The position numbers and the translations under genes are program-made. From NCBI RefSeq assembly GCF_015355755.1, contig NZ_JACVEE010000006.1, forward strand, positions 62,001 through 126,000: 64,000 nt of DNA, read 5' to 3'. Of this stretch, positions 55,477 through 61,149 are shown one piece after another. Under the pieces are notes generated by a model that did not search any database, was not told where the DNA came from, and worked only from the letters and a program-made list of their open reading frames with translations. The stretch comes from Nocardia sp. XZ_19_385 (GTDB lineage: Bacteria > Actinomycetota > Actinomycetes > Mycobacteriales > Mycobacteriaceae). The stretch's first letter is position 1. Every line of letters starts with the position of its first letter.

Positions 55477-56568
55477 TCAGGTGCGCGGCAGCCGCAATTC
55501 GACACGGAAGCCGCCCTCGGCGGTCGCGCCGCTGAGCAACTGGCCGTTCAGCAACTCGGCGCGCTCGGTCAATCCGAGTAGACCGTGACCAGATCCGGGC
55601 AACGGCAGCGCGCTGCGTGTGGCCGGTGTATTCACGACCACCACACCGAACCGCTCCGCGTCCGACCACAGGTGGATCTCCGCCGTGGCTCCCGGGGCAT
55701 GCTTGCGGACGTTGGTCAACGCCTCCTGCACCGTTCGATACACCGCGCGCTGCGCCGCACCGGTGATCTCAGTGGGCAACTCGCCACCGAACACCACCGG
55801 AATGCCGCTCGAGTCGATCAGCGTGTGCAGGTCCGCCAGCGTCGGCTGGGGTGTCAGTTCGGTGCCCCGGCCGCCCGACGCGCGCAACAGCGTCACCAGG
55901 TTTCGCAGTTCGTCGAGGGTCGTGACACTCAGTTCCCGGATGGTGCGCGCTGCCTCGCGGGTGTCGGTGTCGGGGGCGGCGACCTGCAACGCGCCGGCGC
56001 GAACGGCGATCAGGCTGACCTGATGCGACACCACGTCGTGCATTTCCCGGCCGATCTGCGCGCGTTCCCGTGCCAGCACGGCCTGCGCGTGCAGGTGGCG
56101 TTCATGGTCCCGCGCCTCCTCGATCTCCACCAGCCGCTGGCTGAGCTCGTCCCGGGTCCGCACCAGCTGACCGAACAAGACCGGCGCCGCGGCCCACGCC
56201 GCCGTGAAGACGCCATAGATCACGGCATCGGTCCGAGAAAGCGGCTCGCCCAGCCCCCAGGAGATCCCCGCGGCCGCGGCAGCCACCGCGCACCCGATCG
56301 ACACCAGCCGATTACGCGACTGCCTGCCCACCGTGTACAGCGCGATGGCGGGCGCGATGACGAGCTCGTTCAGCATCGCCGACGGCAAGGTCAGCAGGAA
56401 CACCGCCACCGGCCACCGCCGACGGAAAACCAGTGCGGCACAGGCGATCACCGCCAGCGCCAGCTCACTGTTATCGAGATAGACACTGCCGAAAATCGCA
56501 TCCACCACCGCGACCGCCACCGCCGCGGCGTCGACAACCCAGCGGGGCGGCCGAACCCGGGTGATCAA
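55477..56568 (-). CDS. NarL-type sensor histidine kinase
   Basis: This 363-residue membrane kinase has four to five helices in residues 10-135, a coiled linker, then the HisKA_3 dimerisation motif IGREMHDVVSHQVSLIAVRAG with His177 as the phosphoacceptor, and an ATPase domain with NVRKHAPGA and GSGHGLLGLTERAE. It phosphorylates the partner response regulator whose stop it overlaps by 4 bp. No extracellular sensor domain is visible, so it probably senses a membrane or intramembrane signal. Confidence 0.92.
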   Translation of the reverse strand: MITRVRPPRWVVDAAAVAVAVVDAIFGSVYLDNSELALAVIACAALVFRRRWPVAVFLLTLPSAMLNELVIAPAIALYTVGRQSRNRLVSIGCAVAAAAAGISWGLGEPLSRTDAVIYGVFTAAWAAAPVLFGQLVRTRDELSQRLVEIEEARDHERHLHAQAVLARERAQIGREMHDVVSHQVSLIAVRAGALQVAAPDTDTREAARTIRELSVTTLDELRNLVTLLRASGGRGTELTPQPTLADLHTLIDSSGIPVVFGGELPTEITGAAQRAVYRTVQEALTNVRKHAPGATAEIHLWSDAERFGVVVVNTPATRSALPLPGSGHGLLGLTERAELLNGQLLSGATAEGGFRVELRLPRT

Positions 56569-57233
56569 GGCTTCTCACGCTGCCCGGCAAGCAATCCGGC
56601 ACGCTGAGCCACCAGCGCCGCCTGCACCCGGCTGCCTACCCGCAGCTTGCTCAGAATCGCGCTGACATGATCCTTGACCGTGCCCACGCTCAAATAGATC
56701 CGCTGCCCGATCTCGGCGTTGGACAACCCCTCCGCCAGCAGCACCAGCACCTCACGTTCCCGGTCGGTCAGCGCATCGATGCGCGCGACTTCGGCATCGG
56801 TGGCGGCCATCCGGCCCAGCTTGTTGTCACCGTGCAACAGCGTGGCCGCCGCCTTCGGCGACATCACCACACCCCCGGCTGCCAGCGTGCGAATCAGTTG
56901 CGCCAACTGGTCCGGTTCGGTGTCCTTCAACAGAAATCCCGCCGCGCCCGAACGCAGCGCCGTGACGATGTATTCGTCGGTGTCGAAGGTCGTCAACATC
57001 GCGACCACCGGCGGCTCGGCCAACTCGCGCAGCCGGCCCAGCACCGTCAGCCCGTCCACATCGGGCATCCGGATATCCAGCAACACCACATCCGGGTGCA
57101 GCTCGCCGATCATCTCCACGGCCCCGCCACCCGAACTCGTCCCCACCACGTCGACATCGGGCGCGGCACCGAGAATGAGCTCGAACCCCGACCGCACCAA
57201 AGCCTCGTCATCGACAATTACCACTCGAATCAC
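56565..57233 (-). CDS. NarL/LuxR-type response regulator
   Basis: This 222-residue protein has a receiver domain (residues 1-120) with acidic pair Asp8-Asp9, phosphoacceptor Asp53 in VVLLDIRMPDVDG and a Lys in FLLKDTEPDQ. A LuxR HTH follows (LTDREREVLVLLAEGLSNAEIGQRIYLSVGTVKDHVSAIL). GTG 57233 gives a normal N terminus (MIRVVIVDDE). The gene is translationally coupled to the kinase. Tandem palindromes 138-172 bp upstream match sites at three other loci, making this the leading candidate for their binding protein. Confidence 0.92.
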   Translation of the reverse strand: MIRVVIVDDEALVRSGFELILGAAPDVDVVGTSSGGGAVEMIGELHPDVVLLDIRMPDVDGLTVLGRLRELAEPPVVAMLTTFDTDEYIVTALRSGAAGFLLKDTEPDQLAQLIRTLAAGGVVMSPKAAATLLHGDNKLGRMAATDAEVARIDALTDREREVLVLLAEGLSNAEIGQRIYLSVGTVKDHVSAILSKLRVGSRVQAALVAQRAGLLAGQREKP

Positions 57234-57370
57234 GGAAAGACCTGCCTCGCTGTCGTCGCTCGACGTTCGCTGGGTAACCGACGACGCTACCGCGTGCCTC
57301 CGCACCCGACGCGCTACCACTCTGTCAGCCCAACGAACGAACAGTAGTGCCCGGTCAGCGGCGCGCCCAT

Positions 57371-57405
57371 CCGCCGACCGGCGGAAACTGTCCGTCGACC
57401 GACGG
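57371..57405 (-). promoter_or_regulatory. Tandem palindromes, site D (response regulator/MFS intergenic region)
   Basis: CCGCCGACCGGCGG at 57371 and CCGTCGACCGACGG at 57392 are both perfect apart from the centre and are 21 bp apart, with spacer AAACTGT. The site lies midway between the response-regulator start and the divergent MFS gene. The rest of this 308-bp intergenic region shows nothing else I can name. Confidence 0.72.
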
Positions 57406-57541
57406 GTCCGCAACAGCGACAGCTGTGCTCGCCCATCGTCGGTAGCGGGTGGCTGAGCTGCCTCGCCGAACGTTGGCGTTCCGGACGATCGCCGTGGCGT
57501 TTGAGTCGCGTGGCAGGCCGGGCCGGACTGTTGCATCCGAC

Positions 57542-58735
57542 ATGACCACGACATCGACGACCGGCACTGCCGCATCGGGGCTTTCCCGCCGCGCCGCCTG
57601 GCCCGCCTTGCTGACCATGTTCCTCGGCAGTTTCACGCTGGTGACCGCGGAGTTCCTGCCGCCGGGTGTACTCACCACGCTCGCGCACGATCTTCGGGTG
57701 CCCGAGGGGGTGGTCGGGCTGTCGGTGAGCGCGACGGCGCTGACCGCGCTGTTTGCCGCGCTCGCGTTGGGAGCACTGTTCCCGCGAGTTGATCGGCGGA
57801 GCTTGCTGATCGTGTTGACCATCGCGGCGGCGGTATCGAATGTTGTTGTGGCGCTAGCGCCGAACATCGTGTTGCTGCTGATCGCGCGACTGCTGCTCGG
57901 GGTGGCCGTGGGCGGGTACTGGTCGATGGCGCTGGTAATCGCCGCGCAGTTGGTGGCGGCCGAACGGCTCGGTAAAGCGATGATGATCGTCAACGCGGGG
58001 ACCACGGTGGCCACGGTGGCCGGTGTTCCGCTGGGGGTGCTGCTGAGCACCTATGCGGGCTGGCGGACAACATTCGTCGTCGTAGCGGGGTTGACCGTGG
58101 CGACGGCGATCGCGGTCCGGATGGTGTTGCCGCCGATCGCACCGAGCGAGGGCGTCGGATTCGCAGCGCTCGGCGCCGCGCTGCGGGCGCCGGGGGTGGC
58201 GCTCGGCCTGATCAGCGTCGTATCGGTGATCGCCGGACACTTTGCCGGATACACCTACATCCGCCCGGCCCTGGACGAACTGATGCAGGCCGGCCCGGCA
58301 GTGATCCCGGTGCTGCTCGCGCTGTTCGGCATCGGCGGCCTGATCGGGAATTTCGTCCTCGGATCGCTGGCCGACCGGCGACTCGGCGTGCTGCTGGTAG
58401 CGGTACCCGTGGCCATCGGCGGCTCGCTGCTGGTGATCATCGCCGCCGGGGCTGTTCCGGTTCTCGGCTACCTCGCCGTGCTCATCTGGGGCGGTGCGTT
58501 CGGCGGCATTCTCAATCTGGTGCAGGTGTGGGTGTCGCGGGTGCTGCCGGAGCGCATGGAGGCAGGCGGCGGGCTGGTCGTCGGCGGCTTCCAGTTGGCG
58601 ATCATCCTGGGTTCCGCGCTGGGCGGTCGCGGTGTGGACAGCATCGGGCTCACCGCCACCTACGGACTCGCCGCGCTGGGCGCGGTGCTCGGCGGGGTGC
58701 TGGTGCGGGTATCGCTCACCCGGGCACAGCGCTAG
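57542..58735 (+). CDS. MFS efflux permease (DHA1, AraJ/NepI-like)
   Basis: This 397-residue transporter has about twelve helices. The first helix is followed by EFLPPGVLTTLAHDL, then SVSATALTALFAALALG, LLIARLLLGVAVGGYWSM and GTTVATVAGVPLGVLLSTYAGWR, the standard set of DHA1 exporters for nucleosides, sugars or drugs. ATG 57542 begins the conserved region. Its 3' end overlaps the convergent AraC gene by 20 bp. It is divergent from the response regulator and might share its control region. Confidence 0.9.
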   Translation: MTTTSTTGTAASGLSRRAAWPALLTMFLGSFTLVTAEFLPPGVLTTLAHDLRVPEGVVGLSVSATALTALFAALALGALFPRVDRRSLLIVLTIAAAVSNVVVALAPNIVLLLIARLLLGVAVGGYWSMALVIAAQLVAAERLGKAMMIVNAGTTVATVAGVPLGVLLSTYAGWRTTFVVVAGLTVATAIAVRMVLPPIAPSEGVGFAALGAALRAPGVALGLISVVSVIAGHFAGYTYIRPALDELMQAGPAVIPVLLALFGIGGLIGNFVLGSLADRRLGVLLVAVPVAIGGSLLVIIAAGAVPVLGYLAVLIWGGAFGGILNLVQVWVSRVLPERMEAGGGLVVGGFQLAIILGSALGGRGVDSIGLTATYGLAALGAVLGGVLVRVSLTRAQR

Positions 58736-59561
58736 CCGACGACTCCCGGGCCGCACGCCGCCACTGCGACGGCGTGTGGCCCGTATGCCGCCGGAACGCC
58801 CGCCCGAAAGCGGTCTCCGACCGGTAGCCCAGACGCCGGGCCACCGTCCCGATCGATGTGTCCTGCTCCGCCAGAAACCGTTGCGCCCGTTCGACTCTCA
58901 GCTTCGTCAGATACCGGCCCGGCGTGAGACCCGTCGCCGCTTGGAACCGGGCGGCGAACCCCGACCGCGAGGCCAGCGCGACGCGCGCCAGCGCCTCGAC
59001 GGTCCACTCCTGCCCGGGATCGGCGTGCATGGCGGCCACCGCCTGCGCCACCCCCGGCTCGTTCACCTTCATCAGCCACCGTTGCGGCGCGCAACCGCGG
59101 GCATGCCAGGACTCGATCGCCATCGACGTGATCAACGTGGCGACCCGGTCACCTTGCACACCGAACGGATCGGGGCATTGCTCGACCAGGTGCCGCATCA
59201 TCGTCGTGGCCAGCGGCGTGTGTTCGACGAAATCGGTCAGCAGCACCCGCTGCGGCAACGCGGCCATCAGGCTGCCACTCCCGACCGGTTCGAGCCGCAC
59301 GCGCTGCACCCGGCCCGACGCCAGCGCGTTGATCGCGAACCGGCCGTTACCCGGCACGAAAAGAAAGTCGCCACTGGCCAAATCCTCTGTCGCACTGAGC
59401 CCTTCGACGCGGACCAGGCCATCGAGCACGACGAGCGCACTGGGCTCGGTGATGAATTCCCACTGCCCCGCCGCCAACGTGAACTCGTCCCGCCCCGCGA
59501 ACCGCCACTGCAAACCGGCCAGTACTTCATCGAGGCCCGGCACTCCCTCGACCTTCGTCAC
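58716..59561 (-). CDS. AraC-family transcriptional regulator
   Basis: In this 281-residue regulator, the N-terminal part is a cupin-type sensor of the AraC_binding_6 kind (about residues 1-165). Residues 180-275 carry the double HTH (VEALARVALASRSGFAARFQAATGLTPGRYLTKLRVERAQRFL, then TVARRLGYRSETAFGRAFRRHTGHTPSQWRR). It is convergent with, and may regulate, the adjacent MFS exporter. Effector unknown. Confidence 0.92.
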   Translation of the reverse strand: MTKVEGVPGLDEVLAGLQWRFAGRDEFTLAAGQWEFITEPSALVVLDGLVRVEGLSATEDLASGDFLFVPGNGRFAINALASGRVQRVRLEPVGSGSLMAALPQRVLLTDFVEHTPLATTMMRHLVEQCPDPFGVQGDRVATLITSMAIESWHARGCAPQRWLMKVNEPGVAQAVAAMHADPGQEWTVEALARVALASRSGFAARFQAATGLTPGRYLTKLRVERAQRFLAEQDTSIGTVARRLGYRSETAFGRAFRRHTGHTPSQWRRAARESSASAVPG

Positions 59562-59720
59562 CGCGCACCCCTCTAGTGGAATCCAATGCGGTTCACGGTA
59601 CCAACGGCCGGAGCCGTTTCCGCTGGGAGGAGGCGCGAGGATCGTCGATGCCGGGCGGGTGGGCGCTGTCCGGCGGTGTGATCAACAAGACCATGCAGCC
59701 GGGCATGAACGGCGCTAGAT

Positions 59721-59733
59721 TGGAATTGTTCCA
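59721..59733. promoter_or_regulatory. Fur-like palindrome upstream of dps
   Basis: TGGAATTGTTCCA has 5-bp perfect arms around TTG, 31 bp before the dps start. The GGAATTGTTCC core recalls Fur-family boxes, which would fit an iron or peroxide-controlled Dps. Weak evidence. Confidence 0.35.
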
Positions 59734-59763
59734 GAAAAGGTCAACCCTAGAGAAGGAGCAATC

Positions 59764-60252
59764 GTGACTGCAACGCTGTCCAAGAGGGCCATCGCGGGAA
59801 CTCTCGGCAAGGCCGAAACCAAAGTCGTCGGCGTCGTTCTGCAGGAGGCGCTCACCGATCTGATCGATCTGAGCCTCACCGCCAAGCAGGCGCACTGGAA
59901 TGTCGTCGGCCCGCATTTCCGCTCGGTCCATTTGCAACTGGACGAACTCGTCGACAGTGCCCGGGAATTCTCCGACTCGGTCGCCGAACGCGCTGCCGCG
60001 CTGGGTATCTCGCCGGACGGGCGCGCCGCCACAGTCGCCGCCGACGCCGCGGAATTCCCCTCCGGGTATCTGTCCGACAGCGAGGTCGTCGCGCTGATCG
60101 TGTCCCGCCTGGACGCCGTCGTCCGCCGGCTGCGCATGCACATCCAAGCAACCGAGACCGCCGACCCGGTCACCCAGGATCTGCTCATCGGCATCACCGC
60201 CAAGCTCGAAGAGCACCACTGGATGTTCCAGGCTCAAACAGCCCTGAGCTGA
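59764..60252 (+). CDS. dps: Dps-family ferritin-like protein
   Basis: This 162-residue protein is a four-helix member of the Dps family. The inter-subunit ferroxidase ligands lie in AKQAHWNVVGPHFRSVHLQLDELVD near residue 40. It forms a dodecamer that oxidises Fe(II) with peroxide and stores the iron, and may coat DNA. GTG 59764 follows AAGGAG. A strong terminator follows. Oxidative-stress or starvation protection is the expected role. Confidence 0.93.
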   Translation: MTATLSKRAIAGTLGKAETKVVGVVLQEALTDLIDLSLTAKQAHWNVVGPHFRSVHLQLDELVDSAREFSDSVAERAAALGISPDGRAATVAADAAEFPSGYLSDSEVVALIVSRLDAVVRRLRMHIQATETADPVTQDLLIGITAKLEEHHWMFQAQTALS

Positions 60253-60268
60253 TCATGCGGACGGCCCC

Positions 60269-60304
60269 GAGGCCGGTCCCGGCGTAAGCGCCGGGACCGG
60301 CCTC
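60269..60304. terminator. Bidirectional hairpin terminator
   Basis: GAGGCCGGTCCCGGCG and its exact reverse complement form a 16-bp stem with a TAAG loop, followed by a short T-run (GTGTTTTC), between convergent dps and the EF-hand gene. Confidence 0.9.
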
Positions 60305-60312
60305 GCGTGTTT

Positions 60313-60531
60313 TCAGCTGACCAGCGTCAGAAACTCGTCGAGGCTGATCTTCTTGTCCCCGTTCAGATCTGCCTTCTCCACAATGGCCAGCGCCGCCTTC
60401 TTCGCTTCATCGGTCGAAAACCCGTACGCCTCGACAGCCTGCGCGTACTCCTCGAGGGTGATGAAGCCGTCACTGTTCGCATCGACCTTCACGAATACCG
60501 CCTTGGCCTCCGCGACAGTAAAGCCACCCAT
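60313..60531 (-). CDS. Two-EF-hand calcium-binding protein
   Basis: This 72-residue protein consists of one EF-hand pair. Loop 1 is DANSDGFITLEE (residues 17-28) and loop 2 is DLNGDKKISLDE (residues 55-66), both with canonical Ca ligands. No signal peptide, so it acts in the cytoplasm as a calcium buffer or sensor. ATG 60531 follows GGAGTGGGTT. Small EF-hand proteins of this kind are frequent in actinomycetes; the partner is unknown. Confidence 0.9.
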   Translation of the reverse strand: MGGFTVAEAKAVFVKVDANSDGFITLEEYAQAVEAYGFSTDEAKKAALAIVEKADLNGDKKISLDEFLTLVS

Positions 60532-60675
60532 AACCCACTCCTTCGTTCCGATCCGACAACCGAGCTAGCTACCGGAGTATCGCACCCAGCCGCGACCGGA
60601 GGTTTCCGGGCGGCCGGACCAGCCCGTTATGCCGGCTTTCAGCTTCCGGCAAGGCGATTCGGCCAAACTCGGCCG

Positions 60676-61149
60676 ATGAACGTTCGCACCATCATCCGCC
60701 TGGTCACCGCGGCGGCCTGTACCGCGGGGATTGCCGCGGTGGGCCCGACCGGTACCGCACAGGCGGCCGACCAGATCCTTTTCGGTTCCCCCAGCGGCAA
60801 TATCGCCTGTGCGATTTTCGCAGAGGGGTCCGACGGCGGCGCGGGGTATGTCCGCTGCGAGGTGTTCGAATACACCTACACACCCCCACCTCGGCCGCCC
60901 GGGTGTTACTTACCCGACGGCACCCCGGTCCAGAGTGACTACGGATATGCGATCCATCTCAGCAAAGCCCACGGCGCGTGGTTCAACTGCGGTGGCGGCA
61001 CCCTTGGCCACCCCATCAATAGTTTCCTGCCTTACGGCGCGTCGGTCACCTTCGGCGGTTTCACCTGCACCAGCGCTCGCGATGGCATCCGCTGCGGCGT
61101 CGGGTCCAAGTCCTTCCGAATCTCCCGTGCCGCTTACGAACTCAGTTGA
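60676..61149 (+). CDS. Secreted DUF6636-type protein
   Basis: This 157-residue precursor has a Sec signal peptide ending near AQA-ADQILF. The mature part has the pattern FGSPSGNIACAI, RCEVFEY, PPPRPPGCYLPDG, WFNCGGGTLG, LPYGASVTFGGFTCTSARDGIRC, with six Cys likely forming three disulfides. This matches the DUF6636 group of exported mycolata proteins. Function unknown. Its 3' end overlaps the convergent MmpL-type gene by 8 bp. Confidence 0.82.
   Translation: MNVRTIIRLVTAAACTAGIAAVGPTGTAQAADQILFGSPSGNIACAIFAEGSDGGAGYVRCEVFEYTYTPPPRPPGCYLPDGTPVQSDYGYAIHLSKAHGAWFNCGGGTLGHPINSFLPYGASVTFGGFTCTSARDGIRCGVGSKSFRISRAAYELS

Noticed and set aside
59576..59767. 63-codon frame overlapping the dps start
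   Set aside because: It runs through the dps promoter region and ribosome site and has no coding character.
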